Shown here in pieces: positions 22,498 through 34,258 of a stretch of DNA of 64,000 nucleotides. Positions within the stretch are counted from its first letter, which is position 1; the number at the start of each line of letters is the position of its first letter. The position numbers and the translations under genes were made by a program. The notes under the pieces are model-generated. The model saw only the letters and a list, made by a program, of their open reading frames with translations, was not told where the DNA came from and did not search any database. This DNA is from Ceratothoa steindachneri (taxonomy: Eukaryota > Arthropoda > Malacostraca > Isopoda > Cymothoidae): the NCBI GenBank assembly GCA_963969495.1, contig OZ018329.1, positions 72,071,452-72,135,451 on the forward strand, read 5' to 3'.

Positions 22498-24974
22498 CAG
22501 TGGTACCTCTACTTACGAAATTAATTCGTTCTGGAAATCGTTTCTTAACGTGAAAATTTCGAAGGGAGAAACGCTTTTTACCCTATAAATGCCCTAATCG
22601 GTTCCAAGCCCCTTAAAAATCGGACATAATTTTTTTATAAATTACAAAAATGCATCAAAACCTGTAACAAATACATGTTAGAATTAAATTACTGCACAAT
22701 AAACATAAAAATGAGAGTTGTACATAATGTAAGGAATAAAGTTTTTTTTCTTCTTTTTTACTTTAATGGTTCCCTTGTTTAACTGCTATCGTTGTCACCT
22801 TTCTCCTTCTTCGGTTCAGGTTCACTCTCAGCAGTGGTTTTTGCCTGTCGTTTTGTAAAGATCCGATCCAAGGTTGTTTGCTTTTGTCAGCTTTTAACAA
22901 TCTTTCGAAAATGTGCAAGGCAAACATCATCATAGTGAGCGATAGCCCGATTAGTGAACACTTTTTCTGAGTGATTCTTTTCAACAAAGTCCGAAACTTC
23001 ATAGATTTTTTGTAAAATGTCTTTTATTCGGGCTATCGGAATAATGGCTGCCTCCTCTTTGTCTTTAATGAACTCCTGCACTGCCGTGTGTTGCATCGCC
23101 TCCAATTCCCTAAGCTCCTCCGTCGAAAGCTCCTCGTGGTGCTCCTGAATCAACTTGTTGATGTCCTCGTCATTCACCTCAAACCCCATGCACTTTCCCA
23201 GCGAAACAATTTCGTCAACTTCAGGTCCAACTTTACCCTCCAACTCCACCTCAAACCCCTAAAAATCTTGTGGGGCAACAGCATCGGGCCACAGCTTTCT
23301 CCAAGCCGCATTAAGGGTATGCCTGGTCACCTCCTGCCAAGCCATGACGATTATCTTGAGGCAAACAACAATGTCGAAGTGCTGATTCCAAAACTCACGA
23401 AGGGTAAGCTGGGTGTTTCCAGGGATGTCTAAACACCTCTTGAACAAGTGTTTCGTGTAGAGTTTCTTGAAGTTTGAAATGACTTGTTGGTCCATGGGCT
23501 GGAGGATAGAGGTGGTGTTAGGTGGGAGGTAAAGCACCTTAATAAATGAGAACTCCTCCAGGATATCATCTTCCAGGCCGGGCGGGTGGGCAGGTGCATT
23601 ATCGAGAATGAGGAGGCACTTGATGGGGAGATTGTTCTCCTCTAGGTACCTCTTAACAGCAGGGCCAAAAACTAAATTGACCCACTCAACAAAAAATTGT
23701 CTGGTAACCCAGGCCTTGGCATTGGCCCTCCATAGCACATGAAGTTTTTCTTTTAATATCTTGTGGGCCTTAAACGCTCTGGGATTTTCGGAGTGTTACA
23801 CCAGCAGGGGCTTGATTTTACAATCCCCCACTGGCATTGGCACAAAGGGCAAGTGTAAGGCGGTCCTTCATGGGCTTGTGGCCTGGCATTTTTTTTTCTT
23901 TCTATTGTGATGAAGGTACGGAGAGGCATCTTTTTCCAAAAATTAAAAACTTGCTGTGCAACGTAACCTTCATCGATCACCAATTGTTCAAATTTTCGCA
24001 CAAATTCGTCGGCCGCTTTCTGGTGGGTGCTAGATGCCCCGCCATGCCAATCAACAGAGTGAATTCCAGTCGTCCTTTTGAACTTCTCAAACCACCCACG
24101 CGATGCCTTAAACTCCTGGTGTAGATCTTGCGCCGAAGTTCCCTCGCCTGCATCCATCTTTACGAGGTCATTAAAGATGGCAGTTGCCTTTTCGCAAATT
24201 ATGGTCTCGGTCACTGTGTCTCGAGCTATCTCTTTCTCCTTTATCCACACGAGTAACAACCTCTCCATCTCATTGTTCACTGCCGACCTCCTCTTCGAAA
24301 TGACAGAGAGGCCTTTGGAAGGAGTCGTAGCTTTTAGGGCTTGCTTTTGTTTTAATATCGTGCCGATTGTTGATGGATTACGGTTATATTCTTTGGTGAG
24401 ATCAAACAAACGCATCCCTTTTTCGTACTTTTCTATTATCTCTTGCTTTGTTTGTATGGACAAAACAATTCTCTTTTTCTTCTCACCACTTTTCTCCATC
24501 ACTTTCTTGGGGCCCATAGTGAATAAAAGTTAATACACACACGTAAAGTTGCAATAAACACTAACAAAAGCTGACGAAAAACTGTCCGAACACTTCGTGA
24601 TTTACTGAATTTCACTAGCGTGAGACTGAGGCTTCAGTGATCCTCGTGGGCTGACGGGAAAACGAAGGGGATTCTGGGTATACACACATACACACAGAGG
24701 TCCATTCTAGCCAATGGGATACCAGGAAGATGCTGGGCAATAGCCAATGGCAGAGCAGCTCGGACGCGCCACTTTCACACCAAGATACAGGATGCTACAA
24801 GTATGTTTACATTCGGTGGACTCTGGGAGCTGTGAGTAGCAGCGCGTATTTTGAAATTTCCGCCTTTCGTATCCTGAAATTTCTTTCGTAACAAGAGGAA
24901 ATATTTTTCCGAAGAAGTGTTTCGTAACCTGAAAATTTCGTATGTAGAGCCTTTCGTAAGTAGAAGTACCACTG
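22498..24974 (-). mobile_element. Tigger/pogo-type DNA transposon (2.48 kb)
   Basis: Terminal inverted repeats are visible: CAGTGGTACCTCTACTTACG at 22498 and the reverse complement of CAGTGGTACTTCTACTTACG ending at 24974. They differ at one position in 23 and are flanked by TA dinucleotides (22496-22497 and 24975-24976), the pogo/Tigger target. The interior encodes a Tigger-type transposase on the minus strand. The element sits in the E7-E8 intron, in sense orientation with the host gene. Confidence 0.88.
22763..24517 (-). pseudogene. Tigger transposase (TIGD1/jerky type), frameshifted, first catalytic Asp lost
   Basis: The N-terminal frame 23753-24517 starts at a Met just inside the terminal repeat. 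It has a psq-type HTH (TKQEIIEKYEKGMRLFDLTK), a CENP-B-type HTH (ARDTVTETIICEKATAIFND, SRGWFEKFKRTTGIHSVDW) and then VAQQVFNFWKKMPLRTFIT. The second frame 23259-23738 has LLILDNAPAH (second catalytic Asp) and PNTTSILQPMDQQVISNFK (third). Further frames run to about 22763 and include an acidic C-terminal tail. At least two frameshifts are present. In active relatives the QVFN/FWKKMP junction contains a DETGL block with the first Asp; here it is missing, so the enzyme is dead twice over. Confidence 0.83.
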
Positions 24975-24997
24975 TATATGTTAAAAGATGATGTAAC

Positions 24998-25118
24998 TAG
25001 TATTCAATTGGATCTCCCTTTTGCATCAATGACATGACAAAGCCTAGGTAAGACCTGAGCACAAATGGCATGCAGACTTTCAGGTGATATTTTCTCCCAG
25101 GAGTGTAATACAACTGGG
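24998..25118 (-). mobile_element. Tc1-like transposase C-terminal fragment
   Basis: A minus-strand frame reads HSWEKISPESLHAICAQVLP and then CHVIDAKG. This is the W..I....C..L..S.P.R...VI.AKG tail of Tc1 transposases. Only about 35-40 codons remain and no terminal repeat is visible. It directly follows the Tigger element but is unrelated to it. Confidence 0.55.
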
Positions 25119-25569
25119 GGCAGGGGTATATATAGCGAGAGCAGAGCTGTAGCACCCCCCACCCCACCCCACCCCAGCTGTGGCCCCCCAATTTATTTTA
25201 TTAATGAAAATATAAAATTTTTGAATATACATTTTTTGTAAGTATTCCGCAGCATCAGGACTGCTGAGAATATTTGTCGTGCCTTGCACTACTTGTAAAT
25301 GTAGGATATATTGTTATGGGGGCCCCACAATCTTGATTTGGGGAAAAGACCTACTAGACATTGCTACGGTTCTGAGTGAGAGGGTGTCACATTGAAAAAC
25401 TTATTTGCACTGTACCATTTTTCATTAGATTTATTCTCCTTTCTCTCCTTTTCTTCTTGCCCTCCATTCTTTGTGATGAGTTCGGTTTAAGAATTTGTAG
25501 CCTCTTTTCATTAACTACTTTATTACTTTCTGTGTGAGACTAAATTTATATACAAACGCTTAACTTTTT
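25119..25569. other. Intron E7-E8, low-complexity C-rich run, otherwise nothing recognised
   Basis: A CCCCACCC repeat lies near 25150-25175. The remainder is AT-rich with no assignable motif. Confidence 0.4.
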
Positions 25570-25913
25570 GTTCTTCTATTTTTTCTAGTTCTTCATTTTA
25601 GTAAGGCCTTCAATAGAGTGCCAGGCAGAAAATTTATTAATAAGCTATAGGAAAGTGGGGGTTCTGCTGCTATTCTAGTTGGGAAACAGAAAGATTTCAA
25701 ATGGTCATAAGTCTAGGTAGGAGCGGGTGCTTAGTGGTGTGGTGCAAGGATCTATCGTAGATCCATGGTTGCTCATATTTTTATGTTCATAATCTTGAAT
25801 ACAGATTGCAGAACAGAGTTTGAAAGTTTGCTGATGATACTAAAATAGCTGACAAGTATATAAAGGATTATTAATCTTCAAAAAGATTTAGTGAAATTTG
25901 TTTGGTGGGAGAT

Positions 25914-28115
25914 TTATAATTTTTTTTTAAGAGGTCATCTGGCGACTGCCTACTTGGGCATTAGTCGCCATATTAAAAACCTGCCTAGTACTAGGCTACA
26001 TTAAAATAAAATTTAAAAAGACAAAAAACAACCCAAACCCAACGCCCAAACAAGGGAAAAAGGAAGCGAACAGTAAGCAAGCTCCTGCATCGGGGGGAGG
26101 TCTCCCCGGCACAGGAGCATGCGACCCCGCCCATCCCAGTACAGGGTCAGGTAACGTGTGCGAAGATCACCCAGACTGGGACATTCGCTGTCGCCTTCGA
26201 CGACTTATTGGGGGAGGTTGGGCTCGCCATGCGCGTCTTTTCCTCCCTCCACCTCGAAAACTTAGGCGGGCGTTGCGGCTTCGGAGGCGGGGGGCCCTCT
26301 TTTCGAGGAACCACCGTCTCCGAGCCACTCAGCCCACCACTAGGCTGGGGCGAAGGAGCCGAAGCTCCTTTGTTGCTGTCCTCCTTTCAGGGGACAGCTT
26401 TAGGAACCTTTGAAGATGGCCTGGCGACCAACCTCAGGGGTGTTGCCTCCTATGAGTTTAACGACTCGGTGGAGGCACGTGGACGTTTCGCTTTACGGGA
26501 AACGGTCACGCTTGGGAAAGGGAAAAGCCCTGGTTTTAGCTGGGGCTGAGTGTGAGCCCCTTTTTTGCCACCAGCTTTACCAGGGGAGCGCCCGGGTTGA
26601 GTAAACCTGCAGAAGGGCTCCAAATGGGCCGGGAGCAGAGGCTGCCTTTCTAACTAATGAGGCATAAGACGTCCCAGGACCAAGTCCTTAGCCAGGATTT
26701 CTTTCTCAAAGAGATATGCATCACATTGTTTTGAAGAAGCTGGGTGCGGCTCTCCGCAATTGACACACTTGGCCACACACGATTTAGACTTATCGTGTGC
26801 AGCCTTGGAGCAATTTACACAGACTTCGGGTGACACCGAATTTGCATGACTACATGAAAGATTTGTATGGCCAAAGCAGGGACAGTAATAGCACCGCCGC
26901 AGGAGTGGCAGATATGCCTTCACGCGGTAGCGGTACCAACAGGCACGCACCGACTCTGAGAGCTTGTCACAGTTGAATGTGACAAAGACTGTAGGGGTGG
27001 GTCTCGATGCCCCTCCCTGTTTTCTCATCACACATTCGACCTTGACCTCCCCATGGCAAGCCAGCTCTAAGGTGATGTCCTCCATGGAGTAGTCAACGAG
27101 TTCCCTTGCATAAACCACTCCTTTCACAAAGTTCATGGTAGAGTGCGGCGTCACACTCACCGGGGTGCCATGAAGTGTCCGAAGAGCACTTATCTTGGCC
27201 GCCTCGGCGGGATTCGCCGCATTCGCCAGAAGGCTCCCGTCCGAGAAACGGGTCACCTTCGGCTCTCTACCAATTACAATAGCTGGACATGGATCATGTT
27301 GCCCTTGGCCAACCTGCTGCCATCAGTGGAGCGGATAACGAGGAAGTATTTGAAGCCAGCGGGCTCGAAAACGCCAGGTAACATCTGAATCAGGGGCCCC
27401 GATGTTATCAAGGCTCCGCCCTATGCACTTTTAGTCTTAGTCATAGTCAGGGGCTCCGAACCCAAGTGGTAGAGCCAACTGATGTGCCGATCTTAACTTG
27501 GTCGCTTGCCAAAGTGGCAGCAGACCCATCTGTCCCCGCAGTCCCTGCGGATAGAGAGGAGCCCCAAGTCTTTTTATTGTTCTTTTTCTTTTTTCGAGAG
27601 GAGGGCGGGGAATGAACCCGCTTCTCACCTTCGCCGGTAGGAGCCCCATGGCGAGATGGACCGGTCCTGAAGAGCCAGGTGCCGCCATTCAGGACCACCC
27701 CTCCTGCCTGGTGGACTAGCAGTCCATCGGCATGGTTGCTCCACCTTGGACAAGGCGCAAAATTGATAGAGTGTGAAGAGAAAAGGAAAAGGGATCTGAG
27801 GATGTTATGGGTGTGAATAAAGCAGGTTGTTAAAAAAAAACCTCCTGAACCGGAGCACAGGGGTTAGGGAACATTTTTCCCTAACCCCTCAGCCCCAATC
27901 CGGGACGGTTGGCTGAGAAGAATGTCAGCATCTACCCTGTGAAATTAGAGGCCGACCAGAGAAAGTTGTGGGAGAGGTTGTATGAAAAGCGATGAAGTAG
28001 GGGAGAAATACAGGCTATCTGAAAGAAAGAAGAGAGGCTAAGCTAGGGCGGGACGGATTGCTGGATCCCGTCAGCACGGCGGCCAGGATGGCAAAACGCC
28101 GCACCCCTTACGGGG
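25914..28115 (-). mobile_element. I-group LINE copy 3, internally deleted, with 9-bp target duplication
   Basis: Both true ends are present: the 3' UTR block (GGCGACTGCC…) just after a T run, and the CCCCTTACGGGG 5' end at 28115. GTGGGAGAT flanks it at 25905-25913 and 28121-28129; the five bases GTTAA before the right copy look untemplated. Inside, about 3.5 kb is missing: the RNase H tail (…CCAGACTGGGACATTC) joins directly to the start of the ORF1 end region (GCTGTCGCCTTCG) near 26187. A second deletion near 27675 removes ORF1 N-terminal sequence. The zinc knuckles remain (CYYCPCFGHTNLSC at 26860-26900). Confidence 0.85.
26654..27256 (-). pseudogene. I-group copy 3: ORF1 zinc-knuckle region
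   Basis: A 200-residue frame matching ORF1 of copies 2 and 5. ATG..VYARELVDYSMEDIT precedes CYYCPCFGHTNLSC, CVNCSKAAHDKSKSC and CVNCGEPHPASSKQC. It lacks the N-terminal region because of the deletion near 27675. It is not expected to be functional because ORF2 is gone from this copy. Confidence 0.65.
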
Positions 28116-28851
28116 GTTAAGTGGGAGATGAAATTTAATGCAGGCAAGTGTAAGGTAATGCCTATGGGATTAGTACCCTCACTGGGGGTTTCACACCTGG
28201 TACAAGGCTTGAATATGATTGAAAAGGTTAAGCATAGGACTACTGTTATGGTATGACATTATATTACATCAATACCATATTATATCATAGGGGGAGGGAC
28301 CAATAACTTACAGGCGAACCGAAAAAGGAATGGAACACCACTAGTCTAGACGGGCTGAATATCGAGAAAGAATGCAATGAGGTCAGGTAAATTATCAGCA
28401 ATGGCAAAGCTCAAGGTTATTTAAAGAGACATGTACAAAAATATAATTTTATTTAAATAAAAATAATGAGAGAATTGATGGACAAAAATTACATCGGATG
28501 AATTAATGGGCAAAATTACACCGGTAAATGAGGGGAAGGGGGGGGAATTATAGTCATAAATCCGACTATGAAGTTAAAATTAATGTTACAGGAGGAGACT
28601 CTTCAAATTGGGGGAATTAACATAAATGGGTTACTGAGGGGGGGGAGGAGAGGGGTTGGCTTACGGAAGATTCCGGGTGAGACAACGGGGTAAGGCTTTA
28701 CGGATGTATTCTGCACGTGAAATGAGGGCACTCAAAACTTCTAAGCACGAGCTAGAAGTGATGACGGTTCTCAAAAAAAAAAGGGGGGGGGTAACATCTG
28801 CTCCAGGGGAGAGTATTTCGGCCACCCAAAAATGAAGGGGGTGGAGGTAGA

Positions 28852-29420
28852 GTGACTGGTAGTTTGAATGAGAATAGGAGTGGGGATGGAGTTAGGTCTG
28901 TGGGGGTTAGGAATAGGAGTCTGACTGAAGTGCTTGTGATGGGTGATTCGCGAGTTAGATATTTAGATAGGAAGTTGAATGCAAGTAGATTGAATGGTTT
29001 GAGGGTGTGTTTGCCGGGTGCTGGAGTGAGAGATCTGTCTGATAGGTATGAGGAGCTGGTGTATGGCTGTGCAAGGGATGCGGTTGTGATAACACATGTA
29101 GGAGTGAATGATGTGAAGAAAGTGGGTGCATGTGAGTTACGTGAGAGGTACAAGAGGTTGAATGAAAAGGTGAAAGAAAGTAGAATGAAAGGTGTTGTAA
29201 CAGGTGTGCTTCCAAGAATGGATGTTGGGGTAGAATGGGCTGAATGATTATTGAGGAGGATGTGTGAGATGGAAGGTGTCATGTTTGTAGATGTGTGGGA
29301 TAGATAGGTTTGTTGGAATGAAAGAAATGTATGCGATGGATGGACTGCATTTGAGTAGGAGGGGGGTAGATGTGTTGTGGGAGGAGTATGATCGTGTTAT
29401 TAGGTATTTGCAGGCGGGAA
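28852..29420 (+). pseudogene. CR1 copy 2 ORF1: esterase domain, frameshifted
   Basis: VLVMGDSRVRYLDRKLNA and THVGVNDVKKVG are in the first frame (28852-29247). After a frameshift and a small deletion near 29245, the RMCEMEGVMFVDVW and YAMDGLHLSRRGVDVLW blocks follow in other frames up to about 29415. The Ser, Asn and Asp/His blocks are all still visible, but the protein is broken. Confidence 0.7.
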
Positions 29421-29448
29421 ACTAGATACTAATAGCGGTCAGGGAATA

Positions 29449-30279
29449 ATGAGAGGACATTATAGTACTGAAAGTAGAATGGACTTGGCAGATAACAGAA
29501 ATAGGTTCCAAGGCGATAGAGGTGAGGTCATTCAGGTTTCAAGAGGTGCTTCAGGGATAGGGGGGTTAAATTGTTTCTATACAAATGCTCATAGTCTTAG
29601 AAACAAGAAGGATGAGCTATTTAGTTATATTAGCAATGAGGATATAGATATATTATGTGTTACTGAATCCTGGGTTAATGAAATAGAATTTAATGACACT
29701 ATAATTGAATTTGATTTACAGGGCTATAATATGTACATTAGTTAAAGGACAGGTAGGATTGGTGGAGGAATATTTATCTATATATAAAACATTGTTTCAA
29801 GTTTAAATACTTCAATAAAGCAGGATGGAGTTGAGTCACTTTGGATAGATATTAGGTTCAGTAAAAATAGATTGGTGCATTTGGGAGCTTTTTACAGGCC
29901 ACCTGGGCAGACTGATGATATGGATGAACTAATGATAAGGGAAATAAGTAAGGGATGTGAAACAGATGCAGTTATTATTGGAGACTTCAACTTAAACTCT
30001 GTGGACTGGGAAAATATGATAGGTAGGGATAGAACAAGTGGCAGGTTCATAGAATGCTTTGAGGATAATTTTTTGAATCAATTTGTTAATGAGCCAACGA
30101 GGGGGGACAATATATTAGATTTAGTACTTTCTAACACTGATCATTTAATTCAAGAATTGACTGTTGGGGAAGCATTGGGAAATAGTGACCATCAGATAGT
30201 TTGTTTTAACTTGGGAATTGAGAAGGGTAAAATAACCGAGAATGCTGTAAAAGTTCCAAATTTTCATAAGGGAGATTAG
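29449..30279 (+). pseudogene. CR1 copy 2 ORF2: endonuclease region with one stop
   Basis: The ORF2 start is MRGHYSTESRMDLADNRNRF. The motifs FYTNAHSLRNKKDEL and CVTESWVNEIEF follow, then a TAA after YNMYIS (29743-29745), where the other copies read Gln. The frame continues at 29872 with GAFYRPPGQTDDMDEL, VIIGDFNLNSVDWENM and LGNSDHQIVCFNLG, completing the catalytic set. A further stop falls near 30280. Confidence 0.75.
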
Positions 30280-30702
30280 GTAAAACTCCGAAGCTTGCTA
30301 AATTTTGTAGACTGGGATGTAGAATTCAGAGGTAAAAATGCTTATGGGATGTGGGATACTTTCAAGCATATAATAAATGTAGTCCAAGAACAATGTATCC
30401 CAATGAAGGCCATTAGGAACAAAAGTAGGAAACCATTATGGTGGAATCAGGAGATAGCTAGAAAAATTTTAGAGAAGAAAAGGGGCATATAAAAAATTAC
30501 AGGTACAAAATAATATTCAAAATTTAAGTGATTATAGAATGGCTAGGAATGAGTTAAATAAGATTATAAAGAAGAACAAAAGGCTGTCAGAAATTAAATT
30601 AGCTCAGGTAAGCAACAAAGATCCTAGAAAGTTCTTTAGTTACTATAAAATTAATAACAAGTCTGGAAGAGTTAAAATGGACCTATCAAATATGAAGGGG
30701 TT

Positions 30703-32348
30703 GTGAGAGAAACTGATGAGGAAATAGTTGAGGTACTAAATGGTCATTTTGCATCAGTATTTACAAAGGAGAAACTAAATAGTCTTATGTATAGTACTCA
30801 TGGGTCAGGGAAAGAGGTGTTTACTAACATTAGTGTGGATTGGAGGACGATAAAAGGACTAATAGGTGAGTTAGATACTACCAAGGCCTCTGGCCCTGAT
30901 AATATTCATTCTAGGATACTTAAAGAAGGGGTAGAAAGTATCTCAATAGCTCTGGAGAAGTTATATACTAGGTCACTGGAATATGGAGAAATACCCGATG
31001 ATTGGAAGAGATCGAATGTAGTCCCCATTTTCAAGAAGGGTAGTAAAGAGGATCCAAATAACTTTAGACCGGTTAGCCTAACTCCTGTAGTCTGTAAAAT
31101 TCTTGAGAAAATAGTTAAAAAAGGGATTTGCCAACATCTAGAGAGGGAAGGGTTAATCAGCGATGCTCAGCATGAGTTTAGATCAGGTAGATCATGTTTG
31201 ACTAATTTACTAGACTTTCTGGAGTTTGTAACAGATCAAGTAGATAAGGGAGAGAATGTAGATATAATTTACTTAGATTTTAGTAAAGCATTTGATAAGG
31301 TACCACATAGGAGACTAGTTCATAAATTAAAAATGATTGGGATATGTGGGGGTGTTTCAAATTGGATAGCTGAGTGGCTGAAAGACAGGAAGCAAAGGGT
31401 AGTGCTAAATGGTGTAAAGTCAGAGTGGAGGGATGTTATCAGTGGGGTTCCTCAGGGATCAGTTCTCGGTCCATTATTATTTGTCATCTATATAAACGAT
31501 CTTGGGGAGGCAGTTAATAATAAAGTGTCAATTTTTGCGGATGATACCAAATTAGCAGCTGTAGTTAAAGATATTGATGATAATTTTAAAGTGCAGGGGG
31601 ATTTAAATAAATTGTTATCCTGGGCACATAAGTGGCAAATGACTTTCAACCTTGATAAGTGCAAAGTTATTAACATGGGAAAAGATAATAGAGAATATAA
31701 CTATGAAATGGATGGGCATTGGCTGAGCTCAGTAGAGGATGAGAAAGATCTAGGAGTAGTAATAGATAAGTCATTAAGGTTTTCTAAGCAGTGTATTGAA
31801 GCAAGAAATAGGGCAAACAGAGTGCTGGGTTTTATTAAGAGAAATGTCAGTTACAAAAGTAAGGAAGTTATTCTTAAACTCTATAACTCTTATGTTAGGC
31901 CACATCTAGAGTACTGTATACAGGCATGGTCCCCACATTTGACACGATATTAAACTTCTCGAGTCAGTGCAACGCAGGGACACAAAGCTTATTCCTTCCC
32001 TGAGGCACCTTGAATATATAGATAGACTGAGGGTATTAAATATGTTCTCGTTCGAAAGGAGGTGTGTGAGAGGGGATATGATTGAGCTCTTTAAAAAAAT
32101 TTCTGGGATAGATAAATTGGATGTTAGCAAGTTTTTTGAGTTAGATGATTGTTAATCGGACTAGAGGTCACCACTTGAAAATTAAAAAGCAAGGGTGTAG
32201 GTTGGATTTAAGAAAATATTTTTTCACCAATAGAGTGGTAGACTTCTGGAACAAATGGCCGCGGAGGGTAGTAGGTAGTCCAAACTTAAATATATTTAAG
32301 AGTAGGTTGGATGAGTTTATGGGGAGGGAAGGTTGTGATGGTTCCTAA
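30703..32348 (+). pseudogene. CR1 copy 2 ORF2: reverse transcriptase region
   Basis: Open from 30703 to 31953 with all RT blocks, including DIIYLDFSKAFDKVPHRRL and VSIFADDTKLAAVV. A short deletion near 31940 (SPHLTRY instead of SPHFRHDINLLE) breaks the frame, and the C-terminal part continues in two further pieces to the stop at 32348. One RT residue is altered in the GFRSGR box (HEFRSGR). Very high similarity to copies 1 and 3. Confidence 0.8.
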
Positions 32349-33850
32349 GTTTTGTATATATTAATATTGTTTGTATATATCTATAGCTGCATGATTTAGT
32401 TCTTGACAAGCCTTGATTGGTGATACCGTTGTTTCTGGATGCAATCCTCTGGATGTAGTTTTCCTGGGTTCTGGGTACCTTAGAAAAGAGGCCGTTTGAC
32501 TCGGATGACCCGTGATGAGCCCTTGTGGCTTTTGTGATCTGTTATATTATATTGTGGGGGACTTTGGTAATGGTTCTTTTTGTGGGTGGGTTTTGACAGA
32601 TGCGGATGACCTTTGATAGGCCCTTGTGGCTTTCCTCATCCGTGAAATTATGTTATGTTATGTTGAGGGCTTCGACAGGAGTTGATGTGAGAAGTCGGAA
32701 AAATCACTCGGTAGCGATCGTTAAATGGAATTACCTCACTGGCTGGGGCTAATTCCAATACACAAAAATAGTTCAGCTGTCACTTTGCTTTGTTGTTAGC
32801 ACCTGACTTGGAACTAGGGGAATTTTCTTGGGGTCTGGGTGAGACTTCTCAACTCTGTCCCTGTCTCTTGGGAAGTAAGCAATATATATGTATGAGGCTC
32901 TCCCTGCGAGGGGGGGTTTAGTGGGAAACAGCTCTACTCTCGAATTGCCTTGAATCTTCTTGATGAGGCTATTCTAGCCTGTGTAAAGATGAATCGTAGT
33001 GGACGCGGTTCAAGGCTACCGCTTGTGGAAGGGGGGGGTTAGGCTTACCAATTTAAGCCTAACAGAATCTTCTTCAGCACATGGAACTTCCGTACTGGAA
33101 AATAATTTCCACATGGAATTCACTCACAACTACCAAGCTTATTTATTCCAGGACTTAGTAAGCTACTATATAAGGATAGGCTGCATGAGTGCCGTTAGGC
33201 ACAGATTGCTTAGAGAGGGACAATGATTTATGTTTTTAAGCTTTTTACAGATTCAGATGAAGTCAAGTTAAAATTCTTTGAGTTATCCAATGAAAGGAAA
33301 GGATTTACTCATGATAGGAAACTGATTATGAAGCAGTTTGGGTTGGATATTAGTGAAAATATTTTTAATCAATGTGTGCTAAACCTTTGTAATAGTTTGC
33401 CATGTGAGGGATGGAATGCACACAAATCTCTGGTGCTCACTGTAGGCTGATTGCGCCATTTGCCCAGTGAGGTTGTTAGCAGTGTCACACTTGATGACGT
33501 TTAAATTGAAGTTAGACCGCTATATAGATAGTTTAGATATGATCTAATAAGGGCTGTTAGATTTACTTTATTTTGTAGACTTTTATTTTCATTTATGAAT
33601 TGAAAATGTGTGGATGCATTGTTTGGTGCTTTAGTATTGTAATCAACTGCATTGTTTATATGTTTTTTGAGTTTGGGTTTGGTATTTGAGAATATCTTGC
33701 CTAAATGAGCCCTAGTGGTTGGTTAGTTGGTTAAGATGTGCCTTGGCGCGCACTGCACGGTGATCGCACAAGCCCCAGTGGCTTTTAGTGAATCAGGCAT
33801 TCTCATCTTCTAGCAATTTTTTATTCATTATCATATTATGTGGATTAATT

Positions 33851-34258
33851 ATGTGTTGATTCTCACCAGTTGTTGTTCTACACTTAAATTAATAGTGTTC
33901 CATTTGTCCAACCAATACAATAGCTATTTACAATTAACACAAATGTTAGCAAGTTATTAATATGTAGAATCCATTAAATTTTCTCAGTCCCTGTTGTGGA
34001 GAAGTAATAAAACTACCATCTTGGAGATAGCAGTAAATAAAAGAAAGCGACTAAATGTGATCACACTCATGCTTGAAATGGTTGAAGATTTTGGACTAGG
34101 AATCTGCTCCTAATCTTTATAATAATTGTATGAAACTTTAAATGACGTATGATCAAATCAATGGAACTTGCTTGCCCCAACCTGTCTCAATAACACCAAT
34201 TATACTGTTCTCCAATTTTCTCATTATTGTAGAGGACCAAATCTCTTGTAATTAACAT
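33851..34258. other. Intron E7-E8, nothing recognised
   Basis: AT-rich spacer between the old CR1-like fossil and CR1 copy 3. No motif assigned. Confidence 0.4.

Larger units (their letters stand above)
28836..32664 (+). mobile_element. CR1-type LINE copy 2, slightly 5' truncated
   Basis: The same family as 18366-22338, in opposite orientation. It begins inside the Gly-rich part of ORF1 (GGTGGAGGTAGAGTGACTGG) and runs through the esterase domain, endonuclease, RT and 3' UTR, ending in TTATGTTATGTTATGTT at 32648-32664. Its breaks differ from those of copy 1: an ORF1 frameshift near 29245, a stop in the endonuclease near 29745, a frame change near 30680 and a small deletion near 31940. It lies inside a solo LTR. 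Confidence 0.85.
28244..33128. mobile_element. Solo LTR (about 1.06 kb without the CR1 nested in it)
   Basis: The left end is TGTTATGGTATGAC, directly after ACTAC (28239-28243). The right end is ATTCACTCACA, directly before ACTAC (33129-33133). TGT…ACA ends with a 5-bp duplication are those of an LTR. Removing one ACTAC plus everything between restores the reading frame of the old CR1-like RT across the gap (KVKHRTT|KLIY, cf. VQRRATKIIPSL in the CR1 copies), an independent proof of the borders. A CR1 copy (28836-32664) has since inserted into it. No internal LTR-retrotransposon genes are present. Orientation is uncertain. Confidence 0.72.
25570..33850 (+). mobile_element. Old CR1-like LINE fossil, split by two later insertions
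   Basis: Three collinear plus-strand pieces make one degraded RT. Piece 1 (25570-25913) has FSKAFNRVPGRKFINKL, a QGSIV remnant and FADDTKIAD, then LQKDLVKF. Piece 2 (28121-28243) resumes with WEMKFNAGKCKVMPMG and then LNMIEKVKHRTT. Piece 3 (33134-33850) continues with RHRLLREGQMIYVFKLFTDS (in two frames), LDISENIFNQCVLNLCNSLP and FKLKLDRYIDSLDMI. A 3' UTR follows whose GAGCCCTAGTGG motif echoes the CR1 3' UTR of this window. The gaps are filled by an I-group element (25914-28120) and a solo LTR (28244-33128), each with a matching target duplication. Confidence 0.75.
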
